Of a stretch of DNA of 56,254 nucleotides, positions 41,113 to 49,279 are shown in pieces. The position numbers were made by a program, and so were the translations under genes. Source of the DNA: Bacteroidales bacterium M8 (GTDB lineage Bacteria; Bacteroidota; Bacteroidia; Bacteroidales; Muribaculaceae); assembly GCA_001689495.1 (NCBI GenBank), contig LUJS01000031.1, forward strand, positions 84,327-140,580, in the 5' to 3' direction. Under the pieces are notes generated by a model. The model had not been told where the DNA came from, did no database searches, and saw only the letters and a program-made list of their open reading frames with translations. Position 1 is the first letter of the stretch. Each line of letters begins with the position of its first letter.

Positions 41113-43398
41113 ATGAAAGCATATAACAAGATAATCCTTGCAGCCCTTGCCGTGGCCTCGGGCGCGGCAATGGTGAGCTGCGACGACGATTTTGACCGTC
41201 CGCCGGTCATCGTCCCCGTGGCGACATACGAGGCCAACATGGCCATCGCAGACTTCAAGGCCGAATTCTGGGATCAGATCAAGTCAGGAGTGGTCACCGT
41301 TCCCGTCAACGCCGACGGCGACTCGATCATCCTCGGCGGCACCGTGGTGACCACAGACGCATACGGCAACGTGTTCCAGCAGCTTGTGCTCGAGGACGAG
41401 TCCGGAGCCCTCAACTTCTCGATCTCGATGTACGACATCAATGAGAAGTATCAGTATGGTCAGGAGATCCGCGTCAACGTCACAGGCATGATGGTCGGAA
41501 GCTATTCGGGCCTGATGCAGATGGGTGCGCTCTATAACGGCGGCATCGGACGCATGGAAGAGGCCACCTTCACCACCCACGCACAGGTCAACGGCCTGCC
41601 CGACAAGGCTGCCGCCGAGGCATTCATCGCCGACATGACCATGGCCGACCTCGTGGCCAACGCCACCAATCAGGAGTTCCTGCAGAAGTATCAGAGCCGT
41701 TTCGTGCGCCTCTCGGGCGTCAAGTTCAACGGCGGCGGCACGCTCAAGTGGACCGACAACCCCGGCCAGAACGGCTATACCGCCCGCACGCTCACCGATG
41801 CCGAGGGCAACTCGCTCGACTTCCGCACCAGCAACCGCTGCACCTTCGCATCGCAGACCCTCCCCGCCGGCACCGGCAACGTGGTGGTGCTGCTCGGATA
41901 CTACAACAACAAGTGGCAGCTCTCCATGATGAACCCCGAGACAGACTGCACCGACTTTGACGGCACTCCCTCGGAGCCCGAAGGCCCCACCGGCGACAAT
42001 ATCTTTGCCGAGTCGTTCACATCGGGCAAGGGTGACTTCGTCATCGAGAACGTCACCGTTCCCGCCTCGATGCCCGACATCTGGAAGCACGACTCGAAGT
42101 ACGGCTACATGATCGCCACCGCATACGATTCGTCCGCCAAGACCAACAACGCCTCCGAGTCGTGGCTCATATCGCCCGTCATCGACCTCGCAGGTCAGGA
42201 CAAGGCATACCTGTCGTTCGAGCAGGCCCTCAACTTCTTCGCCTCGATAGACGCCGCCAAGACCGAGGCCACCGTCTCGATACGCGAGGAGGGAGCCACC
42301 AAGTGGACCGCTCTCACCGTGCCCTCGTGGCCCACGGCCATGAGCTGGACGTTCGCACCCTCGGGCGACATCGACATATCGGCCTATGCAGGCAAGAAGG
42401 TACAGATAGGTTTCCGCTACACGTCAACGGCAAGCAAGGCCGGTACATGGGAGCTGAAGAATGTGGCCATCCGTCCCACCGGGTCGCCTGCTCCCGACCA
42501 GCCCGTGACACCCCCCGCCGGCGACAAGGGCTCGAAGGAGAATCCCTATACTGTCTCTGAGGCCGTTGCCCTCGGCAACCCCGCCAAGACGGCTTGGGTG
42601 ACCGGATTCATCGTGGGCTCGGCTGCCGACAAGACCGCCGACTCGTTCACCACCGCAACGGGCGAGGCCGCTTCGAACACCAACATCTTCATAGCCGACG
42701 CCGCCGGCGAGACAGACTATACCAAGTGTCTGGCCGTGCAGCTCCCCGCCGCCATGCGCGACGCCCTGAGCCTGCAGAAGAATCCCGGCAACCTCGGCAA
42801 GAAGGTGAGCATGCTCGGCTCGCTCGAGAAGTATTTCGGCATGGCCGGACTCAAGAACTCCACCGAGTATGTGCTTGACGGCGTTTCGGGCGGCGACACC
42901 CCCGTCACTCCCCCCGCGGGCGACGCCATCTTCTCCGAGTCATTCGCCTCGGGCCTCGGCGCCTTCACCATGGACAACAAGACCATGCCCGCCGAGATCA
43001 GCTATGTCTGGAGCCACTATACGTCGCCCGCATGCGCCAAGGCATCGGCTTATGTCAGCGGCACGGCCTATGCCACCGACTCATATCTCATATCGCCCGT
43101 CATCGACCTGACATCGGCCACCGCCCCCGTCATGACATTCAAGCACGCCACAAACTTCTTTGGCGACGAGGCAAGTGCCCGCGCCGAGACATCGGTGTGC
43201 ATCCGTGTCGAAGGCTCGGCCGACTGGACCGTGCTGACCGTGCCCTCGTATCCCGCCACTCAGGGCTGGACATTTGCCGACAGCGGCGACATCTCGCTCT
43301 CGGCCTATGCAGGCAAGAAGGTGCAGGTGGCTTTCCGCTACACCTCGACCGCGGCTAAGGCCGGCACATGGGAGATCCAGAATCTCGTTGTCAAATAA
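41113..43398 (+). CDS. Surface lipoprotein: DUF5689, choice-of-anchor J, DUF6359
   Basis: Predicted outer membrane lipoprotein (lipobox AAMVSC, Cys 23, followed by acidic DDDFD, a surface-export-like signature). The 761 residues contain a DUF5689 OB-fold region (about 30-285), a choice-of-anchor J beta-sandwich (about 294-455), one DUF6359 module (about 471-595) and a second choice-of-anchor J domain (about 602-761). The DUF6359 module is very similar to those repeated in the next gene (for example NIFIADAAGETDYTKC and AMRDALSLQKNPGNLGKK). It follows the TonB receptor by 24 bp and is likely its surface partner. No enzymatic motif is visible. Confidence 0.88.
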   Translation: MKAYNKIILAALAVASGAAMVSCDDDFDRPPVIVPVATYEANMAIADFKAEFWDQIKSGVVTVPVNADGDSIILGGTVVTTDAYGNVFQQLVLEDESGALNFSISMYDINEKYQYGQEIRVNVTGMMVGSYSGLMQMGALYNGGIGRMEEATFTTHAQVNGLPDKAAAEAFIADMTMADLVANATNQEFLQKYQSRFVRLSGVKFNGGGTLKWTDNPGQNGYTARTLTDAEGNSLDFRTSNRCTFASQTLPAGTGNVVVLLGYYNNKWQLSMMNPETDCTDFDGTPSEPEGPTGDNIFAESFTSGKGDFVIENVTVPASMPDIWKHDSKYGYMIATAYDSSAKTNNASESWLISPVIDLAGQDKAYLSFEQALNFFASIDAAKTEATVSIREEGATKWTALTVPSWPTAMSWTFAPSGDIDISAYAGKKVQIGFRYTSTASKAGTWELKNVAIRPTGSPAPDQPVTPPAGDKGSKENPYTVSEAVALGNPAKTAWVTGFIVGSAADKTADSFTTATGEAASNTNIFIADAAGETDYTKCLAVQLPAAMRDALSLQKNPGNLGKKVSMLGSLEKYFGMAGLKNSTEYVLDGVSGGDTPVTPPAGDAIFSESFASGLGAFTMDNKTMPAEISYVWSHYTSPACAKASAYVSGTAYATDSYLISPVIDLTSATAPVMTFKHATNFFGDEASARAETSVCIRVEGSADWTVLTVPSYPATQGWTFADSGDISLSAYAGKKVQVAFRYTSTAAKAGTWEIQNLVVK

Positions 43399-43428
43399 TA
43401 CCCCCCACCTCTACAATCAAGACTATAT

Positions 43429-46302
43429 ATGAGAAATCTCAAATCATATCTCAGCCTCCTCTTCATGGGCGCCCTGACTCTGACATCGTGTCAGGACGAC
43501 TTTGACGACCCCACGCTGAACACGCCGACCTCCTCGTGGCTCGAGAACGCCGCCGAGTATGACGTGATGAACATAGCGCAGGTCAAGGAAAAATACTGGC
43601 AGGATGCCGAAAACTATTTCGAGACCATCGGCGAAAGCGAGAACGGCAAGCACATCATGCTCAAGGGCCGCGTCGTGTCGTCGGACGCTTCGGGCAACAT
43701 CTACAAGAACCTCGTGATACAGGACGGCACGGGCGCACTCACCATGTCGATAAACCAGAACTCGATGTGCGTCAAGTATCGCCGCGGTCAGGAACTGGTG
43801 CTCGACCTCACCGGCATGACCATAGGCAAGTATGCCTCGCTGCAGCAGCTCGGCGCCCCCGATGTCGACGAGACATACGGCGCGCAGACCACGTTCATGT
43901 CATACGAGCTCTTCCAGCAGCACTCGCAGATGAACGGCATGCCCGACCTCGCTGCCATCGACACCATCACGGTCAACTCCAAGGCCGAACTCGGCACCGA
44001 TCCCGCCGGCCTGCGCAAGTGGCAGAGCCAGCTCGTGAGATTCAACAACGTCGAGTTTGTCGACGGCGGCACCGCCACGTTCGCCGAGAGCAAGACCACC
44101 GTCAACCGCACGCTCAATCTTGCCGACGGCAACACGATGATCGTGCGCACCAGCGGATACTCAAACTTCTATGCCGACGTTCTCCCGATGGGCCGCGGCG
44201 ATATTGTGGGCATCCTCGGCTACCACACCTCGGGCGGCTGGCAGCTCACGCTGATAGACCGCGACGGATGCATGAACTTCGGCAATCCCACCATAGGCCC
44301 GGGCGCCGAGGAGAATCCCTATACCGTCGATGAGGCCATCTCTGTCCTCGCCGGTGGCGGCTCGGCCACTCAGGTATGGACCAAGGGCTTTATCGTAGGT
44401 GCCGTGGCTCCCGGCGTGCAGACCGTGGCCGCCAACGAGGACATCCAGTTCGGCGCCGCTGCCGAGATGCCCAACACCCTCGTCATAGCATCCGACAAGG
44501 AGTGCAGGGACTGGACCAAGTGCATGGTCATCAACCTGCCCCAAGACTCCAAGCTGCGTCAGTACGGCAACCTGTCCGACAATCCCGCCAACGTGGGCAA
44601 GACCATCATGCTCAAGGGTAATCTGAGCAACGACGTGCTCGGCATGAACGGCATCACCGGCAATCAGGGCACATCGGCCGAATTCAGGATCGAGGGCGTA
44701 GACGTGCCCGACGATCCCGGCACCGTCGACGGCGACGGCACCGAGGAGAAACCCTATACCGTACAGCAGGTCATCGCCCTCGGCAGCCCCGGCACAGCCG
44801 CTTGGGTGACCGGATATATCGTGGGCTCGGCAGCCGACAAGACCGCCGACTCGTTCACCACAGCCACCGGTGCATCGGCCTCCAACACCAACGTGTTCAT
44901 CGCCGCCACCCCCGGCGAGACCGACTACACCAAGTGCGTGGCCGTACAGCTCCCCGTCGCCATGCGCGACGCCCTGAGCCTGCAGAAGAACCCCGGCAAC
45001 CTCGGCAAGGCGCTCACCATCCACGGCCTGCTCCAGAAATACTTCGGCATGGCCGGCGTCAAGGAGGCCGACCAGTATAAGCTCGACGGCGCCGGCGGTG
45101 GCGACACCCCCGTCAATCCCCCCGTGGGCGACGGCGACGGCACCAAGGAGAAACCCTATAGCGTCAGCCAGACCGTGGCTCTCAACAACCCCGGCACCGT
45201 GGCTTGGGTAGAGGGCTATATCGTGGGCTCGGCAGCCGACAAGACCGCCGACTCGTTCACCACCGCCACCGGCGCGGGTGCCTCGAACACCAACTTCTTC
45301 ATCGCCGCCACCCCCGGCGAGACCGACTACACCAAGTGCGTGGCCGTCCAGCTCCCCGCCGCCATGCGCGACGCACTGAGCCTGCAGAAGAACCCCGGCA
45401 ACCTCGGCAAGAAGGTCAAGGTGCAGGGCTCGCTCGAGAAGTATTTCGGCATGACCGGCGTCAAGAACCTCACCGAATATGAGCTCGACGGTCAGGGTGG
45501 GGGAGACACCCCCGTCAATCCCCCCGTTGGCGACGGCGACGGCACCAAGGACAAGCCCTATACAGTCGGCCAGACCGTGGCCCTCAACAACCCCGGCACC
45601 ACCGCTTGGGTGATGGGCTATATCGTGGGCTCGGCCACCGGCAAGACCGCCGACACGTTCACCACGGCCACCGGCGCGGATGCCTCGAACACCAACTTCT
45701 TCATCGCGGCCACCCCGACCGAGACCGACTACACCAAGTGTGTGGCCGTACAGCTCCCCGCCGCCATGCGCGACGCGCTGAGCCTGCAGAAGCAGCCCGG
45801 CAACCTCGGCAAGATGGTCAAGGTGCAGGGCACGCTCGAGAAGTATTTCGGCATGACCGGCGTCAAGGCCCTCACAGAGTATGAGCTCGACGGTCAGGGC
45901 GGCGGAGGCGGCGATACCCCCGTCAATCCCCCCGTGGTGGCCGGCGACGGCACCAAGGAGAAGCCCTATGCTCCCTCGGCAGTCATCGCCCTCAACAACC
46001 CCGGCACCACTGCATGGGTCGAGGGCTATATCGTGGGCTCGGCTCCCGGCATGAGCGCCGACACGTTCACCACGGCCACGGGCGCCGACGCCTCGAACAC
46101 CAACCTGTTCATAGCCGACACGGCCGGCGAGACCGACTACACCAAGTGCGTGCCCGTCCAGCTCCCCGCCGCCATGCGCGACGCCCTGAGCCTGCAGAAA
46201 GTGCCCGGCAACCTCGGCAAGAAACTCAACATCAACGGCCAGCTCGTCAAATATTTCGGCGTTCCCGGTGTCAAGACTCCCACCGAGTACGAACTGAAAT
46301 AA
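43429..46302 (+). CDS. Surface lipoprotein with DUF5689 and five DUF6359 modules
   Basis: Predicted outer membrane lipoprotein (LTLTSC lipobox, Cys 21, then QDDFDD). The 957 residues have a DUF5689 region (about 45-285), one diverged DUF6359 module (about 291-425) and four near-identical DUF6359 modules. The four start at residues 435, 569, 703 and 839, separated by Gly/Pro/Asp linkers (GGGDTPVNPPVGD). Each carries EKPYTV, WVxGYIVGSA, ETDYTKCVAVQLP and AMRDALSLQ. OB-fold modules in tandem suggest multivalent ligand binding. It follows the previous lipoprotein by 30 bp and ends with a strong terminator. Confidence 0.88.
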   Translation: MRNLKSYLSLLFMGALTLTSCQDDFDDPTLNTPTSSWLENAAEYDVMNIAQVKEKYWQDAENYFETIGESENGKHIMLKGRVVSSDASGNIYKNLVIQDGTGALTMSINQNSMCVKYRRGQELVLDLTGMTIGKYASLQQLGAPDVDETYGAQTTFMSYELFQQHSQMNGMPDLAAIDTITVNSKAELGTDPAGLRKWQSQLVRFNNVEFVDGGTATFAESKTTVNRTLNLADGNTMIVRTSGYSNFYADVLPMGRGDIVGILGYHTSGGWQLTLIDRDGCMNFGNPTIGPGAEENPYTVDEAISVLAGGGSATQVWTKGFIVGAVAPGVQTVAANEDIQFGAAAEMPNTLVIASDKECRDWTKCMVINLPQDSKLRQYGNLSDNPANVGKTIMLKGNLSNDVLGMNGITGNQGTSAEFRIEGVDVPDDPGTVDGDGTEEKPYTVQQVIALGSPGTAAWVTGYIVGSAADKTADSFTTATGASASNTNVFIAATPGETDYTKCVAVQLPVAMRDALSLQKNPGNLGKALTIHGLLQKYFGMAGVKEADQYKLDGAGGGDTPVNPPVGDGDGTKEKPYSVSQTVALNNPGTVAWVEGYIVGSAADKTADSFTTATGAGASNTNFFIAATPGETDYTKCVAVQLPAAMRDALSLQKNPGNLGKKVKVQGSLEKYFGMTGVKNLTEYELDGQGGGDTPVNPPVGDGDGTKDKPYTVGQTVALNNPGTTAWVMGYIVGSATGKTADTFTTATGADASNTNFFIAATPTETDYTKCVAVQLPAAMRDALSLQKQPGNLGKMVKVQGTLEKYFGMTGVKALTEYELDGQGGGGGDTPVNPPVVAGDGTKEKPYAPSAVIALNNPGTTAWVEGYIVGSAPGMSADTFTTATGADASNTNLFIADTAGETDYTKCVPVQLPAAMRDALSLQKVPGNLGKKLNINGQLVKYFGVPGVKTPTEYELK
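44731..46302 (+). repeat. Four intragenic ~402-bp tandem repeats
   Basis: Repeat units begin at 44731, 45133, 45535 and 45943 (periods 402, 402 and 408 bp; the last period is longer because of extra Gly codons). They are highly similar at nucleotide level, including long shared stretches such as those encoding ETDYTKC and AMRDALSLQK. A related single copy is at about 42520-42893 in the preceding gene. Confidence 0.92.
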
Positions 46303-46373
46303 GCTCCCGTCCCAACACAAATACATCCGCGCGCGATGCGTAGACTTCATAATTAAAAGATCAACAACAACCG

Positions 46374-46401
46374 ATCCCCGGCCTCGGCCGGGGATTTTTT
46401 T
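46374..46401 (+). terminator. Intrinsic terminator of the TonB-lipoprotein locus
   Basis: Nine-bp stem ATCCCCGGC (46374-46382) with GCCGGGGAT (46387-46395), loop CTCG, followed by seven T. It lies 71 bp after the stop codon. Confidence 0.93.
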
Positions 46402-46408
46402 AATTTGA

Positions 46409-46440
46409 TTTGCCAGTTTTTTGAAAAATCACTAACTTTG
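46409..46440 (+). promoter_or_regulatory. Consensus promoter of the rseC-rnf operon
   Basis: TTTG (46409-46412), 20-nt spacer, TAACTTTG (46433-46440). The -7 box ends only 15 nt before the rseC ATG, so the mRNA leader would be very short. Confidence 0.82.
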
Positions 46441-46455
46441 TCACCGATAATTGCC

Positions 46456-46893
46456 ATGAAGAAAGATAATGTAACCCACAAGGGTGTTATCCAGCGTATT
46501 GACTCACGGTCGCTCACCATTCTCACCGACGATGCCTGCCGGTGCGACGGGTGCGCAGTCGTGGCTTTGTGCAACAAAAGCAGCGAAGACGGCGAAAACC
46601 GCGAGACGGTGACTGTCGAGGTGCCCGACGCATCGGCCTATTCCGTGGGCCAGCATGTCGAGGTCTCGGCCTCGTCGGCGTCGACCCTGCACGCTACGTT
46701 CTGGGCTCTTGTCATGCCGACGGTCATCTTTGTCGGCATACTGCTGTGGCTCAATATCGGTTATCCCGAGATGGGGGCTATGGCCATACTCTGGGCCTTC
46801 GTGGCTCTGGCCGTCTATGACGGATTCCTCTACCTGTTCCGCCGCAAGCTGGCGCGCAGGCTGGTGTGGACCGTCAGGGTCACCGGCCGCTGA
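46456..46893 (+). CDS. rseC: RseC/MucC family membrane protein
   Basis: Inner membrane protein of the RseC family, which in Proteobacteria is linked to sigma-E control and to the Rnf-like SoxR-reducing complex. The 145 residues have an N-terminal cysteine cluster CRCDGCAVVALC (about 29-40), likely metal- or Fe-S-binding. Two membrane helices follow (about 80-98 and 107-125), then a basic C-terminus. The start at 46456 is favoured over an in-frame start at 46405, which precedes the promoter. Placement directly before rnfB is the usual Bacteroidales arrangement. Confidence 0.9.
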   Translation: MKKDNVTHKGVIQRIDSRSLTILTDDACRCDGCAVVALCNKSSEDGENRETVTVEVPDASAYSVGQHVEVSASSASTLHATFWALVMPTVIFVGILLWLNIGYPEMGAMAILWAFVALAVYDGFLYLFRRKLARRLVWTVRVTGR

Positions 46894-46962
46894 CCTCCGG
46901 TCCTCCGGGCGGCACACTGCAAGATATATTAACGAATAACAAGTCTTATTTCATCACATACC

Positions 46963-47820
46963 ATGAGCGTAATCTTAACATCAATCATCGTCCTCGGGAT
47001 TATCGGCATCGTCGGTGCCGCCGTGCTCTATGTTGTGGCACAGAAATTCCATGTCCACGAAGACCCCCGCATCGATCAGGTCGAGGCCCTGCTGCCCGGC
47101 GCCAACTGCGGCGGATGCGGACGCAGCGGTTGCCGCGACTTTGCCGTGGCCTGCGTCAACGCCACGTCGCTCGACGCACTGTCGTGCCCCTCGTCCGGAT
47201 CTGCCGTCATGAAGAAAATCGGCGAGATCGTCGGCCTCGCTGCCGCCGAGACCAAACCGAAGATAGCCGTCATCAAGTGTAACGGCACCTGCGACCTGCG
47301 TCCCTCGCTGGCCCGTTTCGAGGGTGCCCCCTCGTGCGCCGTGCTCGCATCGCTCGGCACCGGCGAGAGCCCCTGTCCCAACGGCTGTCTGGGCTGCGGC
47401 GACTGTGTCGAGGCCTGCCCCTATGGCGCGATGCAGATGAACCTCGAGACCGGCCTGCCCGAAGTCATCGAGGACAAGTGTGTCGGTTGCGGCGCCTGCG
47501 TCAAGGCATGTCCCCGCACCATCATCGAACTGCGCTACAAGGGTCCGCGCGGCATGAGGGTCTACGTGGCCTGCTCGAACAAGGAGAAGGGCGCCGTGGC
47601 CATGAAGGAGTGCAAGGTGGCATGTATCGGATGCTCGAAGTGCGTCAAGGTCTGCCCCCACGAGGCCATCACCGTTGCCAACAACCTATCTTACATCGAC
47701 TTCGAGAAGTGCAAGCTGTGCCGCAAGTGCGAGGCCGTATGCCCCACTCACGCCATCCACGCCGTGAACTTCCCCGTGCGCAAGGCCGAGCCCGCGCCTG
47801 CCGCCACCGAAAACGTCTAA
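46963..47820 (+). CDS. rnfB: Rnf electron transport complex subunit B
   Basis: Iron-sulfur subunit of the ion-pumping ferredoxin:NAD oxidoreductase. The 285 residues have an N-terminal membrane anchor (about 3-26) and the 4Fe-4S domain GANCGGCGRSGCRDFAVAC (about 47-65). Several ferredoxin-type clusters follow (CLGCGDCVEACP, CVGCGACVKACP, CIGCSKCVKVCP, CKLCRKCEAVCP). It is followed by rnfC after 18 bp. The membrane subunits rnfD, G, E and A do not follow in this window. Confidence 0.96.
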   Translation: MSVILTSIIVLGIIGIVGAAVLYVVAQKFHVHEDPRIDQVEALLPGANCGGCGRSGCRDFAVACVNATSLDALSCPSSGSAVMKKIGEIVGLAAAETKPKIAVIKCNGTCDLRPSLARFEGAPSCAVLASLGTGESPCPNGCLGCGDCVEACPYGAMQMNLETGLPEVIEDKCVGCGACVKACPRTIIELRYKGPRGMRVYVACSNKEKGAVAMKECKVACIGCSKCVKVCPHEAITVANNLSYIDFEKCKLCRKCEAVCPTHAIHAVNFPVRKAEPAPAATENV

Positions 47821-47838
47821 TCTCCCCACCGCAACCCC

Positions 47839-49179
47839 ATGAAACTGCATACTTTTAAAATCGGCGGCGTCCATCCCGCCGAAAACAAGATCGCCGCAGG
47901 CAAGGCTATCGAGAACCTCCCGCTTCCCGCCGAGGTCGTGCTGCCCGTGGCACAGCATATCGGCGCCCCCGCCAAACCCATCGTCAAGAAGGGCGACAAG
48001 GTGACCCGCGGCCAGTGCGTGGCCGAGGCCGGCGGCTTTGTGTCGGCTCCCGTGCACACCCCCATCTCGGGCACCGTAGTCAAGATCGACACCGCACGCA
48101 CCCCTCAGGGCATGCCCGTCGAGGCCATCTTCATCAAGAGTGACGAGGCCGACCGCGAGGCAGATGCCGCCGCTATGGCCGACAAGTCGCCCAAGCGCAC
48201 CGAGGCCGAGGTGGCCGCGCTCGACCCCAAGGCCATCATAGGTCTCATCAAGGATGCCGGCATCGTCGGACTCGGCGGCGCCACCTTCCCCACCCACGTC
48301 AAGCTCTCGCCCCCTCCCGGCTCGAAGGCCGAGGTGGTCATCATCAATGCCGCCGAGTGCGAGCCCTGTCTGTCGTGCGACGACCAGCTGATGCGCGAGG
48401 AGGCTCCCCGCATCGTCAAGGGCGTGTCGCTGCTCATGAAGGCCGCAGGCGTTGACCGCGGCGTCATAGCCATCGAGAACAACAAGCCCGAGGCCATCGC
48501 CGCCATGACCGAGGCCGCCGCAGGCGCTCCCGGCATCGAGGTGATGACTATGCAGGTCAAGTATCCGCAGGGCGGCGAGAAGCAGCTCATCGAGGCCGTG
48601 ATAGGCAAGGAGGTACCCTCGGGCGGTCTCCCCATCGCCACGGGCGCCATCGTCCAGAACGTGGCCACCGCCTATGCCGTATATCGCGCCGTATATCACG
48701 ACGAGCCCATCCTCGACCGCGTGCTCACGCTGCACGACGGCAACGTGGGCCGCAACATGCGCGTGCCCCTCGGCACCATCCTCGCCACGCTGGTCGAGAC
48801 CGACGACTATGAGAAGATCATCCTCGGCGGCCCGATGATGGGACGCACCGCGTCGACCCTCCAGACCCCCATGATCAAGGGCACCTCGGGCATCCTGCTG
48901 GACAAGCGCTATGCCCACCGCCGCCCCGCCGAGCCCTGCATCCGCTGCGGCAAGTGCGTAGACGTCTGCCCGATGGGTCTCGAGCCCTTCCTGATCTCGA
49001 CCCTCTCGCGCCTCAAGGAGTATGACGAGGCCGAAGAGCAGAAGATCGCCAACTGCATCGAGTGCGGATCGTGCAGCTATATCTGCCCCGCGTCGCGCCC
49101 GCTGGTAGACTATATCCGCGTCGGCAAGGCCAAGGTCATGGCCGCAATGCGCGCCCGCGCAGCCGCCGCCAAGTCATAA
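47839..49179 (+). CDS. rnfC: Rnf electron transport complex subunit C
   Basis: NADH- and FMN-binding subunit of the Rnf complex, peripheral on the inner membrane. The 446 residues show a lipoyl-like beta domain at the N-terminus (FVSAPVHTPISGTVVKI), the nucleotide-binding segment GIVGLGGATFPTHVKL with EPCLSCDDQLM, and two C-terminal 4Fe-4S motifs (CIRCGKCVDVCPMGLEP and CIECGSCSYICPASRP). Length is typical of Bacteroidales. A strong terminator 37 bp after the stop ends the operon here, which is unusual because rnfDGEA normally follow. Confidence 0.96.
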   Translation: MKLHTFKIGGVHPAENKIAAGKAIENLPLPAEVVLPVAQHIGAPAKPIVKKGDKVTRGQCVAEAGGFVSAPVHTPISGTVVKIDTARTPQGMPVEAIFIKSDEADREADAAAMADKSPKRTEAEVAALDPKAIIGLIKDAGIVGLGGATFPTHVKLSPPPGSKAEVVIINAAECEPCLSCDDQLMREEAPRIVKGVSLLMKAAGVDRGVIAIENNKPEAIAAMTEAAAGAPGIEVMTMQVKYPQGGEKQLIEAVIGKEVPSGGLPIATGAIVQNVATAYAVYRAVYHDEPILDRVLTLHDGNVGRNMRVPLGTILATLVETDDYEKIILGGPMMGRTASTLQTPMIKGTSGILLDKRYAHRRPAEPCIRCGKCVDVCPMGLEPFLISTLSRLKEYDEAEEQKIANCIECGSCSYICPASRPLVDYIRVGKAKVMAAMRARAAAAKS

Positions 49180-49216
49180 GCCACTCCGACCGTCACAATT
49201 CAACCCCCAATACACG

Positions 49217-49244
49217 AGGCCCGGCCTGATTGCCGGGCCTTTTT
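49217..49244 (+). terminator. Intrinsic terminator directly after rnfC
   Basis: Perfect 9-bp stem AGGCCCGGC (49217-49225) with GCCGGGCCT (49232-49240) and a T-run. It separates rnfC from the GH31 gene. Confidence 0.93.
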
Positions 49245-49279
49245 GGAATCAATATCACTCTTCAACTTAACCAACCACA

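Noticed and set aside
44161..46350. A 729-codon minus-strand frame opposite the repeat lipoprotein
   Set aside because: It simply reflects the tandem repeats in reverse; the plus-strand frame has a lipobox, domains and a terminator.
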